Shown here piece by piece: positions 39,758-49,900 of a stretch of 64,000 bases of DNA. Under the pieces are notes generated by a model. It was not told where the DNA came from and did no database searches. It worked only from the letters and a program-made list of their open reading frames with translations. The stretch lies in assembly GCA_024233215.1 (NCBI GenBank), contig JACKPW010000008.1:62001-126000 (forward strand). Reading direction: 5' to 3'. Made by a program: the position numbers and the translations under genes. This DNA is from Verrucomicrobiales bacterium (lineage in GTDB: Bacteria; Verrucomicrobiota; Verrucomicrobiia; Limisphaerales; J093). Each line of letters begins with the position of its first letter. Position 1 is the stretch's first letter.

Positions 39758-42700
39758 TCAGCGGGAGAGCCGGAAGAACCGTGTCTGGTCTGCCAGCGGC
39801 AGGGACACCTGGTAATCCGCGCCCACCACCGAATACGGCGGGGAGATCTCCTGCCACGCCCCGGCGAAGGGCAGCGATGAGGCCTGCTCAAGCCGCCACT
39901 CCCCTCCGGCGTCGTGTCGCCACGAAATCACCACCTGATCCCCCGCCAACCCGATTGACAAGGCCGGCCCGAGCCGCACGACACTGAACTCGCGGATCCG
40001 GGTGGGACTGGCGTCCGTACCAAAGAAGAGCCGGCTGTTCGAAGTGTCGAGGAAGGGCACATCCCCCAGCGTGATCGATCCCGAGTAGGTTGGGACAAAC
40101 CCGGAAGCGGCCGCGTACTGGTGGTCCATCTGCCAGCGGAGAACGTCGCCCTGCTTGATCAAGCGCAGCGCGTGCTGACCGTCGGAGATCGTCGCGGCAT
40201 CCTGCCAGGCGTGGAAGTTGACCGGTGCTCCCGAGGAGGCCAGGGAACGAATCATGGTCCCCTGGTACAGAGCGAAGTCCTGGGCATGGTCCAGGGCGTA
40301 GACCGAATGCAACGGTTCGTTGAAATACCCGGGATCGCCGACCGCCTCGCCCAGGCCGAAGAAAAGCCCGGCGGCGCCGCCACCACCGTTCATGGAGTAC
40401 AGGATCTCCGCCTGGAAATCGAGGGTGTTGTAGTCGGAGGCGGTGGTGCGAACATAGGCCCGTGGCCCGTTGGGCACCGCCTCGCCGCCCGCCAGGGAAT
40501 AGGCGCCACCGGGCGTCTCCCAGGCGGGGTTCCAGTCGGAACCATCGAATCGTTCCACGAAATAGTGGCTGTCGGGTGCCTCCCGCACCGTCACCGTAAA
40601 GGTGCACTCCGAACGGTTCCCGCAGGGATCGACCGCCTCGCAAACCACCGGGGTCTCGCCCACGGGGAACCACGAACCGGACGCCGGGGTGCAGGTCGCC
40701 GCAACCGGTCCCCCGCTGTTGTCCTGCGTTTCCACCGTGAAGAAGACGAGGGCACCCTCCGGCCCCATCGGGTCCACCACCCGGTCGGCAGGACAAACGA
40801 TCGCGGGTGGCTCAGTGTCCGAAAGCACCTGCACGACAAAGGTGCATTCGGCCGGTTTGCCGGAGTCGTCCGTGACACTGCAATGCACCTCGGTGCTGCC
40901 GAGTGGGAACCGGGTTCCCGAAGGTGGCAGGCAGACCACTTCGAGCGTGGCATCGCAGTCGTCCCGGGCGGTCACGGTGTAGTGCACGATCTCACCATCG
41001 CCGCAGGTCCAGACCACCAGGTCCCCAGGACAATTCAACTGCGGCGGGGCGAGATCACCCGCCTGTCCGGTGCCTTCGACGGCGATGCTCACGACAGGAT
41101 CGGTGGCATCGTCACTGCTGAGGACGAGTTGCGCGGTCCGGGTCCCGCTGTCGCCTGGCAGGAAGCTGATCCCCACGAGCAGGCTCGCCCCGGGTTGGAT
41201 TGCCGCCGGCAGTCCCGGGAGGTTGGAAAGAACGAAGTCGCCGGCGTTCGGTCCAGTGAGGTCAACCCCGGTGAGGGTCAGGGCGGCCGTGCCGGTATTG
41301 CCCACACTCACCCACTGCGCCTCGGAAAGCGTGCCCTGACAGCGATTGCCAAAGGACAGCGCCCCGGGTGTGACGGAGATCTCCGGCGTCTTGACGAACG
41401 TGGCGTCGAAGGAGAACCGGCCGCCCGGTTGGGAGCGATCCACCTTGAGGACATAGAAGCAGCCTTCCAGCTGCTGGGTTTGCAGCCGATACCTGCGCGA
41501 GTTGCTGCCATCCGCCGGTTCACCCGCCGGAGCCCGCAGCGCCATCGCGGCTCCCGGCGTGCCGTTGAGCGCGTTGCCGACCTCGACGGCCTGTGCCACC
41601 GGTTGATCGTCGAGGTTGCGCAACTCGATGCCCACATCGAATGCGTCCGCCCCCGGCGGGGCTTCCACGGTGATGTCCAGCGAGGTCTGGCCGCGCGGCA
41701 GCAGCACCAGCCAGCGGTCCTGGTCCGACCAGTTGCCGTTGTCGGCGGGCTCATCCAGGAAGGGCAGGCTCTGACCTCGGGTGGCGGCGGCATTCGCCGG
41801 ATCGGCCACGGTCATCATCGGCAGGAACCGGATGTCCGGCGGCGGATCCACCGCGCCGAAGAGACGTCCCAGGATCAACTCGGTCATGCCCGGGTTGACC
41901 AGGAGCTTGTCAATGTCACACGAGGCAATGGCCTGGTAGGTGGCGCGCAGGTTGTAGAAGTTCCGCTGACCCTCGGGATCGGACAGGGCCAGGCCAACCA
42001 GGCCGTCCGGGAACACCCCGCTGCCCCGTGGACATTCAAGTTGAATCAGGGTCTGAGTGCCGTTGCGCGAGATCTCGAACGTACGGCCGTCAACATTGGT
42101 CGTGGCAGGAATGGCGGTAACGGGATCGTTGTCGAGCACGAAGCCGGAGACGAAGTTCGTCACGGTCACCAGCACCGGCCGGTCGCGATCGCTCTCGATC
42201 AGAATCGTCAGCGCCGCCGGATCGAACTTGCCACTGAGGATCGCCGGACACGGTGCGTCGCACGACTCCGGCACCTCCGGGAACTTGATCCGAAAGAAAT
42301 CACGGTCCGGCGTCGAATCGATCCCGGGGTAAGGCAGGTGGAAGTTCAGGGTGTCGAGCCAGAGATTGTCCGGGAAGAAATCCCGCATCGGCGCCGCGGC
42401 CGTCGTGCAGTCCAGATCGGACTCCGTCACCGCAGGAGGACAGAGATAGAGGATGGGGCTGGTCGCCCACCCCTCGTCGTTTCTTCCCGCGAACTCCTGG
42501 ATCTTCCAGGGAGGCGCCACGGAACCACAGGGGAGGTTCGCCACGAGCCCGTCATCGAACCGGTCGGGGGGAATCACCGCCCGCTCGGCGGTGACCTCGA
42601 GATCGTAGGTCCGGCACCGATCGCTCCTGACAGCCGTCCGGTCCGTCAGCGTGGCGCTCAGGGTCATGTAATCGTCCGTCTCCAAGGCAAACCAGTCCGC

Positions 42701-45700
42701 GGTGTCCTGGGGTCCGACGTGCAGGTCGGAGAAGGCGCGGAAACCGGGCACAGCAATGCCTGAGGCGCCGGCCGGAAGATCGTCAACGGGATCCAGCGCG
42801 TCCGTGCTGCACGTGGTCTCATCGTCCAGAATCCGGTAGTCGACATTGTAATCCCCGTCGGTGGTGGGCACCGCCAGATAGGGCGAGGGAGCAACGCCGA
42901 GCGCGGAGCCCTCATGGCGGGCAAAGAGCCGTCCGAGGGTGTCGTCCTGATCGAGGCTGTAGTCCATCGCATCCTCTTCATAGCCGACCACCATGACATC
43001 CAGCATCGGGTTGTAGCCCGGCCAGGCGTTGACGGGCAGAGAGACGTTCATGGTGTAGTCGCCGTTCTCGGAGACGCCTCCGAGGCCCGGCAACGTCCGC
43101 CACTCGCCGTTGGCCCCGGCCACCACGCGGAACTCCGCGGAGGTCAACCCTTCGTGATCGTCCATGACGTGAAAGCCAGTCACTTCGACCCGGACCGGCT
43201 TGATCTGCCAGGCGGCGTCGGGACCGGTGACCCGCAACTGCGTGCGGCGATCCGGTGGAACCCAGGCCCGACCGTTCGCCAGGGGATGATCCGGGGAGAC
43301 GACCGTCGGCGAGTTCTCCGCCGCGATCTCGAACTCACCCAGATCGTCCATGAGCGGCATGGCGGCGCTGACCTTGAGGGCCAGGGGGGTGTCATCCCAG
43401 CCCACGGCGACCTTGAACTGGATCGGGCTGATTCCCGAGTGAAGCGACGGGATCGGGCCGTCCGTGAGGGGGACCTTGACCAGCAGATAATCCGGTTCGG
43501 CGGCATTCGGTTCGAGACTCAGCTCGACGCCATCCATCACCTTCTCGAGATAGGAATGGCTGGTTGCCCTTCTCGTGACCCGCATTCCGCCCCCGTAGCT
43601 CGTGGCCAAACCGGTTCCGGCCAGTTCCGCCGCAGGCTCCAGGCGAACGGCCAGGGCGGCCCCCGAAATCGGGGTGAGGTCGCTCTGATTGGGCTTGTAA
43701 GGAATAGGAATCCTGAACTGATAGGGGGTGTGAACCGCATCGAAACGCGGCGCATCGCCCGCTCCGGAGGACCAGACGCGGCCGTCGGTATTGATGTTGT
43801 CGGGGTTGTTGGCCTCGCCGCCCCAAGGGCTGATGTAGACGCGGGCCACATACGCAGGCATGGACAAATCGTCCGAGGTCAGGGGGGCTCCCTCGCGGCG
43901 CATGGTGACCAGTGCGTGCGGGGGGTGGATTTCCGAACGGAATCCGTCCACGTTCCCCAGCCCGACCGGATGGCCGCAGTCGAAGATGAACTGCCCCCGG
44001 ATCCAGACCCGGTCTCCCGGAAAAGTGCGGGCGAAGTTGGGGATGTTCAGATCCTCCCACTCGCACTCGAGCTTTCGCCGACCGTTGGCATCGGCCTTGT
44101 TGAACTGGCTCGCCAGGACCGTGTAGTCAGGCGAGCCGGGCCAGGCCTCACTTGCCGCAAACGGGGACACGTCGATGATCCAATCCAGGCTGCTGTGGGT
44201 GAAAGTGCTGTCCTCGGCGGAGTAGTGGGTAGGGAGACTCCCGGCATTGCCGGTCCAGAAGCCCCCGGGCGACATGGCACCCAGGGTGCCTTCCAACACC
44301 GCGTACGGCTCGGCCAGGACGTGGCACCATTCCTTGGTGTCATCGATGGCGGCCACCAACTGCCCCACCTTGGTAACCACCCAGTCAGCCGCCGCCGGGA
44401 ATCCTTCCTCGCCTCCGAGCAACCCACCCAGCTTGCCTTGAACATTCGGGTCGTAGCCGCAGCAACTGCGGGTCCCATCCACGACAAACTGCGGGGCGGA
44501 CCGCAGGGGTTGGCCGGAAAGCGGAAGACCTCCTGCTGCGGTGGCGGCTGCGGAGCCTCCAAACGGGGGCGTCCAGTCCGACGGCAGGCAGACACTCATC
44601 GCCCAGTACGTGAACCAACCCATGGCGTTCGCGGCGTGGGAACACGCATCGTTCTGGCGGGGCTCTGCGTTGTCGAGGGCCAGGGCACAATCCACGCTTG
44701 CCTGTACCAGATCCTCGATGATCTCGGCGTAACCGGGAACCTCCCCGCCCGCTCCGACTGCGGCCAGCCATTCCGCCAGGCAGTTGTCATCCATCCGTTC
44801 CAACGGACGCCCGATGCCTTCGGCGTCGCAGAGAATGCGCAACACCTCCCGCTGGCCGCCACGAAGGTCTGCCACGAGAGCCACTCCGCCGATGATTGGA
44901 GGCGGTGAGACGAGTGCTCCGTCTTCGTAGTCACCAATCCCCAACATGACCCCGATCATGCCCACCAGTTCCGAGCCGGCCGGGGAAATGCAGGGGATCT
45001 TGACGATCTGGCAGACCGGTTGCGGGTCTTTGCCCTGCAGGTTCAGTCCCCACCCCACCACGGACTTCCATTCCTCGGGCTGGAACCGTTCCGCCTCCAA
45101 CGCTGTCCGGAGATCCGCGTAGACCTGCGTCGCCAGGGCCCCGCCGATGGCTGCCCCCGCCCATCGATCCACCTTGTCGCCAACCATGAGGGAAAGCCCG
45201 GCCGGCTGGCTGGTCGTCGCGCCGGACGGGTTGGTGATCTCCACCGTGTAGAAACCAAAATCCGCCGGAAGCACATGCTCAATCTGCAGGCTCGCCCCGT
45301 CCGCCCCGATGAGGGGTTGCCCGTCCAGAAACCACTGATAACTCAGTGGCTCCGCTCCCTCCGCCACGACCGTGAAGGTGGCGGTCGCACCCAGCGGCAC
45401 CGCCACGGACGCGGGTTGAACGGTGATGCGCGGGGATTCGTCGATCCAACGCGCCACCACTTGCAGCAGGCCCGCCGCGCCGTTGTAGCCCCCGACCATG
45501 ATCTGATAGGGCCTTCCTCCCGTGACCGCGAACCGCACACTGGCCTGACGCGTGTCGCAAACCGGACCGTTGTCGTCGTTGCAGCCCCCGGGCACCTCGG
45601 TCATGGTCCGGCACGAGAACCCTTCATAAACCTGCATCGCGGTGTCGAAATCGCTGCCGCAAGTGTCGACTTCCACGGTTCCACTCAGTTGCGGCGTGAT

Positions 45701-46435
45701 GGTAAACCACACCCCCTTGCCGAACTGCGACTGGCAGGCCGGAGTCCGGCCGTCGTCCGTGGCGCCGAGGGTGCTCATCGTCAACGGCTCGCCATCCCGT
45801 AGCGGAATCCCATCGCCACACTCGTCGTTCGACGGGGGATTGAGCCCGACCACCGTAATGTCATCCAGGTAGATTCCTTCCGCCGCCACCGAGGTATCCG
45901 AATTGAACTGGAACCGCAGCGTGCGCGTGCCTCCCACAAAGGACGAGAGATCAATCGTCACCCCGGTCCAGGTCGACACCGGCTCGTTGCCGGACCAGAC
46001 CCGCACGCTGTCGATGCTGTCGACCCAGACTTCCGCCACGTCGCAGCAGGATTCGACGGACGGCATCCTGTACCAGAACTCCAGGGTCGCGCCCTGGTAG
46101 CCGGACAGGTCGACCGACCGTGACAGGTAAGCAGACATTGAGTCCTGATAGACGGGTGCGGAGGGTTCACCGGCATATCCCACGCCGGCGCAGTACCCCT
46201 TCCAATTGCCCGCGTGCACCCCTTCGCCGCCGAAATCCGCATTCACGTCCTTCCAATACGCCGGCGCCCCGGCAGGATTGTTGTCACCGACACTCCACGC
46301 CCCGGGAAAGGTCGACTCGAAACCCTCGGACAGGATCACGGTCTGCGCGTGCCCGACCTGAGCCCCAAGCAACAGACAGGACGACAAACCCAGGAGTCTC
46401 CGGGCAAGGGAGCGTCGGTTTCGAGATTGGAACAT
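39758..46435 (-). CDS. giant secreted multidomain surface protein (Ig-like, HYR, LamG-like)
   Basis: The protein has 2225 residues from the ATG at 46435 (MFQSRNRRSLARRLLGLSSC), giving a signal peptide cut near GHA-QT; an ATG at 46465 is possible. Order: a cleaved-adhesin/MAM-like jelly roll (EGFESTFPGAWSVGDNN, YLDDITVVGL); a PPC-like domain (GVWFTITPQLSGTVEVDTCG); an Ig-like domain (ITVQPASVAVPLGATATFTV); about 1150 residues with no recognised fold; an ASPM/SPD-2/Hydin-like domain (GALSFGNRCQGTLSEAQWVS); two HYR domains (LNCPGDLVVWTC; IVCPADRVVDP); a LamG-like sandwich (FVERFDGSDWNPAWETPGGA); and a short C-terminal module ending TRFFRLSR. Likely cell-surface or secreted, binding glycans or proteins. 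It is divergent from the 4453-residue gene. Confidence 0.85.
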   Translation of the reverse strand: MFQSRNRRSLARRLLGLSSCLLLGAQVGHAQTVILSEGFESTFPGAWSVGDNNPAGAPAYWKDVNADFGGEGVHAGNWKGYCAGVGYAGEPSAPVYQDSMSAYLSRSVDLSGYQGATLEFWYRMPSVESCCDVAEVWVDSIDSVRVWSGNEPVSTWTGVTIDLSSFVGGTRTLRFQFNSDTSVAAEGIYLDDITVVGLNPPSNDECGDGIPLRDGEPLTMSTLGATDDGRTPACQSQFGKGVWFTITPQLSGTVEVDTCGSDFDTAMQVYEGFSCRTMTEVPGGCNDDNGPVCDTRQASVRFAVTGGRPYQIMVGGYNGAAGLLQVVARWIDESPRITVQPASVAVPLGATATFTVVAEGAEPLSYQWFLDGQPLIGADGASLQIEHVLPADFGFYTVEITNPSGATTSQPAGLSLMVGDKVDRWAGAAIGGALATQVYADLRTALEAERFQPEEWKSVVGWGLNLQGKDPQPVCQIVKIPCISPAGSELVGMIGVMLGIGDYEDGALVSPPPIIGGVALVADLRGGQREVLRILCDAEGIGRPLERMDDNCLAEWLAAVGAGGEVPGYAEIIEDLVQASVDCALALDNAEPRQNDACSHAANAMGWFTYWAMSVCLPSDWTPPFGGSAAATAAGGLPLSGQPLRSAPQFVVDGTRSCCGYDPNVQGKLGGLLGGEEGFPAAADWVVTKVGQLVAAIDDTKEWCHVLAEPYAVLEGTLGAMSPGGFWTGNAGSLPTHYSAEDSTFTHSSLDWIIDVSPFAASEAWPGSPDYTVLASQFNKADANGRRKLECEWEDLNIPNFARTFPGDRVWIRGQFIFDCGHPVGLGNVDGFRSEIHPPHALVTMRREGAPLTSDDLSMPAYVARVYISPWGGEANNPDNINTDGRVWSSGAGDAPRFDAVHTPYQFRIPIPYKPNQSDLTPISGAALAVRLEPAAELAGTGLATSYGGGMRVTRRATSHSYLEKVMDGVELSLEPNAAEPDYLLVKVPLTDGPIPSLHSGISPIQFKVAVGWDDTPLALKVSAAMPLMDDLGEFEIAAENSPTVVSPDHPLANGRAWVPPDRRTQLRVTGPDAAWQIKPVRVEVTGFHVMDDHEGLTSAEFRVVAGANGEWRTLPGLGGVSENGDYTMNVSLPVNAWPGYNPMLDVMVVGYEEDAMDYSLDQDDTLGRLFARHEGSALGVAPSPYLAVPTTDGDYNVDYRILDDETTCSTDALDPVDDLPAGASGIAVPGFRAFSDLHVGPQDTADWFALETDDYMTLSATLTDRTAVRSDRCRTYDLEVTAERAVIPPDRFDDGLVANLPCGSVAPPWKIQEFAGRNDEGWATSPILYLCPPAVTESDLDCTTAAAPMRDFFPDNLWLDTLNFHLPYPGIDSTPDRDFFRIKFPEVPESCDAPCPAILSGKFDPAALTILIESDRDRPVLVTVTNFVSGFVLDNDPVTAIPATTNVDGRTFEISRNGTQTLIQLECPRGSGVFPDGLVGLALSDPEGQRNFYNLRATYQAIASCDIDKLLVNPGMTELILGRLFGAVDPPPDIRFLPMMTVADPANAAATRGQSLPFLDEPADNGNWSDQDRWLVLLPRGQTSLDITVEAPPGADAFDVGIELRNLDDQPVAQAVEVGNALNGTPGAAMALRAPAGEPADGSNSRRYRLQTQQLEGCFYVLKVDRSQPGGRFSFDATFVKTPEISVTPGALSFGNRCQGTLSEAQWVSVGNTGTAALTLTGVDLTGPNAGDFVLSNLPGLPAAIQPGASLLVGISFLPGDSGTRTAQLVLSSDDATDPVVSIAVEGTGQAGDLAPPQLNCPGDLVVWTCGDGEIVHYTVTARDDCDATLEVVCLPPSGTRFPLGSTEVHCSVTDDSGKPAECTFVVQVLSDTEPPAIVCPADRVVDPMGPEGALVFFTVETQDNSGGPVAATCTPASGSWFPVGETPVVCEAVDPCGNRSECTFTVTVREAPDSHYFVERFDGSDWNPAWETPGGAYSLAGGEAVPNGPRAYVRTTASDYNTLDFQAEILYSMNGGGGAAGLFFGLGEAVGDPGYFNEPLHSVYALDHAQDFALYQGTMIRSLASSGAPVNFHAWQDAATISDGQHALRLIKQGDVLRWQMDHQYAAASGFVPTYSGSITLGDVPFLDTSNSRLFFGTDASPTRIREFSVVRLGPALSIGLAGDQVVISWRHDAGGEWRLEQASSLPFAGAWQEISPPYSVVGADYQVSLPLADQTRFFRLSR

Positions 46436-46937
46436 GGGAAACGCCAGATGGTAAGCAAAGTTCATGCAAGTTTCGGCGGGTGGTTGGGCAGCGGGATCCG
46501 ATCGGGGAACAGGCCGCTGCGCAAAACGGAATTCGGGTGAGACTTCACCACGGCACGACAGCCCCGAATCCCTTGGTCGGCCTGGGTTGATGACCGTGGC
46601 GTGTGCATACGAGGCGGACTCTCCGGCGGAAGCAAAGCGGTTGTCAAGCGGCCTAATCTGAAACATAGAAACAGGAAACAGGCTGCCCGGCGGCAGGAAG
46701 CGGTCCGGCAACCGGTGTTGAACGCCAGCACCCCGCGATGGCTCGGCGGAGCCCGGAGCCGATGCTGCTCGCGCCGTCCCCCCCGGCCGGCAGGATCCTC
46801 CCTGCCATTCCTCCGCAATCGTCCTGGGTCTCCGGAGGCCGATTCGGGGAATCGAGTCTTGACGAATCCGGCTTGCCGGCCAAATTCCCCTACGAATATC
46901 GTTAATTAGACAATCTGCACATCTACCCTGCCGCACC
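46436..46937. promoter_or_regulatory. divergent intergenic region of the two giant genes
   Basis: 502 bp between divergent starts, so both promoters must be here. The end next to the plus-strand gene (46895-46925) is AT-rich (CGAATATCGTTAATTAGACA) in otherwise GC-rich DNA, and a TTGACG lies at 46859-46864, but no -10 box with good spacing could be assigned. No gene or repeat copy is seen. Confidence 0.45.
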
Positions 46938-49900
46938 ATGGGCCGCCCCACGCTGTTTCGTTTCCTTCCGGGCTTTTTCCTGCTCGGGCTCCCCATTCCG
47001 GACGCGCTTGCCATCGAGGAAGCGTGCGTCACACCTCCCGGAGGACTGGTCGGATGGTGGCCGGCGGAAGCTGACGGGACGGACCTGGCCGGGGGGCCGG
47101 GCGGAACGCTGGTGGGTGCCGGTTTTGACGCGGGCGAGGTCGGTCAGGGGTTCCGGTTCAATGGTCCCGGCCAGGGAGTCGACGTGCCGGTTTCCCAGGC
47201 CCTCCTCCCGCCGGACCTCAGTGTCGAGGCGTGGGTGCGGCGAGACAGAACCGACCGGATCGCCGGGGACGCGGGCAACCGGGCCTGGGTATTCGCTCTG
47301 GGTGCGGGAGGGTTCGGCCTGGGCCTGCAACCGGACGGCCACCTGACCTTCGCCCGAATGGACGGGGAGGAAGTGGCAGCGGACGCGGCCCCGATCAGTG
47401 ATGTGGACCTGCACCACGTGGCGGTGACAGTCGGACTGGGGGAGGTTCGGTTTTATGTCGATGGCCAACCGGCGGGCCTCGGACGGATCAACCCGTTCTT
47501 CGAAATCGGCGACACCGCCTCGATTGGCCGTCGACCCGACACCGGGGCGGGGTCGTTTCTGGGTTTGATCGACGAGTTGGCGCTCTATGACCGGGCGTTG
47601 ACCGCCGACGAGGTGGCCGCCATTCACACGGCGGGGGCCGCGGGCAAGTGCCCGCCACCGCTGGATGAGCCGAACGATGTGGCCGTTGGGGATGAACTGC
47701 TGATCCAGGGCAGCAATCAAAACAGTCACGTCACCCTGCTGCACGACGGTTTCACGGTGTTCGGCCAACTCCGGCTGCAATCGGCCAACAGCTCGTACAC
47801 CTCCTCGCTCAGCCTCACATCGGGGGCCCTGACCAACGCCCCCGGAGGTGTGGTGGTTGTGAACCGGGGTAGTGGCGGTGCTCGAACCATCACCGGAAGC
47901 GTGTGGAACCACGGGTTGTGGGACCAGAACTACACGCTGGCGCTCAGGGGTGACCACGCGCGCTGGCGCAACTTCAGCGACTGGATGGTGCCCGCGGACT
48001 CAGTGACCCTGAGCGGCACCGGCGTCCGGTTTGACCAAATGGGGGGAACCCTCAACCTCGAGGGTGGCTTCACGCTGACGGGAGGCGTGTTTCGCCACGC
48101 CGGCGGCGACATCAACGGACAGCCCTACCTGGTGAACTGCGTGCTGGTGCTGGACACGACGAACGCACCCGCGGCGTTCACCCTGACGGGAAATGGCAGT
48201 CGCCTGCTCGGGGATTTGTCGCCCGGGCAGTCGGTGTGGGTTCAGGGGAGCAACACCGGCAGTCACACCACGGGCGTCGCCCCTCAGGGTTTTGCGAATG
48301 CGGGATTGCTCCTGCTGCAGTCGGTCAACAGCAGCTTCACCTCGGCGTTCCGCCTGGACGAGGGCACCCTGACCAACCAGCCCAGCGGCGTGATTCGCAC
48401 GGGGCGGGGCAATGGTGGCAGCCGCAGCCTGTCGATTCCAATCCTCCTGAACCGGGGCACCCTCGACATCGCTCACCCCACCACCATGCTCCCGGCGAAC
48501 GCCCTCTACCAGAACACGGGGAAGTGGACCATCCAAGGCGGCAACACCCTGGCCCTGACCAGTGGCCAGACCTTCCGACAGGACTCCGGAGCTCTGGAGG
48601 CCATTGGCGCCTTCGACGGGACCCAGATCACCTTCGACTACCGCGGCGGGACCATCACCGGACAACCGTTCCTGGAGAACTCCACCCTGCTCCTCGGCCC
48701 CGCCGCCACGGAACCGGTGGCGTTCACCCTGGTCGGCAGCGGCAGTCGCCTGGTGGGGGATCTGCGCGAAGGCCAGTCGGTCTGGATCCAGGGTGGCAAC
48801 CGGGGCAGCCACACCACCGTGCAAGCCCCGAGAGGCTTCGCGAACGAGGGCTTGCTGCTGCTGCAATCCGTCAACAGCAGCTTCCGCTCCGCCCTGCAGG
48901 TGAACGAGGGCAATCTCACAAACCGGCCCTCCGGCACGATACGCATCGGCCAGGGGAATGCCGGCCCCCGCATCCTGTCCGCCGGCACGATTCTCAACGA
49001 AGGACTCATCGACGTGAACTGGCCGTTGTCGCTGGCCCCCGCAGGCGCGCTTTTCCGCAATCGTGGAACCTGGGACATGGAACCGGGCATCACCCTGTCG
49101 CTCAACAATGGCCAGACATTTCGACAGGAGGCCGGCCTCCTGAATGTGGCGGGAGGTTTCGATGGCACCGGCATCATGTTCGATTACCAGGGCGGCACGA
49201 TCACCGGGCAACCCTACTTGGAGAACTCCACGCTTCGCTTCGGTCCGGGGGGGACCGAACCCGCGGCATTCACCCTCGTTGGCAGCGGCAGCCGGTTGGT
49301 GGGCGATCTGCGCGAGGGTCAGTCGGTCTGGATCCAGGGCGGCAGTCGGGGCAGCCACACCACCGTGGTGGCGGAACAGGGCTTCGCCAACGGGGGTCTG
49401 CTGCTCCTGCAATCCGTCGACAGCTCCTACACCTCCGCCCTGCAGGTCGATGAAGGGGACCTCACCAACCTGCCCACCGGCGTGATCCGGCTCGGCCGGG
49501 GTAACGCCGGCCCGCGCAACCTCCGGCTCAACCTGGACAATCGCGGGCTGCTCGACGTCAACTGGGGACTCAATCTGGGACGCGCCGGGGCCAGCCATGT
49601 CAATCAGGGGGACGTGCTGATCGACGCGGCGGGAAGCGTGACCCTGACCGACGGCCAGACCTGGACCCAGGTGGACGGTCTGGTGGACATCGACGGAGCG
49701 TTCACCCTCCGGGACGGGCGCTTCGATTTTCAGGGTGGCCTGGTCGAGGGCGGCGTCTATCTGCCCGGTTCCCGACTGGACCTGAGCCGCGCCGGACTCG
49801 GGGGCTCGTTCACATTGGGCAAATCGACTGCAAGGCTGTACGGCGAGTCGACGCCCGGGGTCACGGTGACGATTCAGGGGAGCAACGACGACAGCAATAC

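Noticed and set aside
40121..44908. Long plus-strand open frames (880 and 664 codons)
   Set aside because: They are antisense to the giant minus-strand protein; the amino-acid content is RGRH-rich shadow sequence without conserved motifs.
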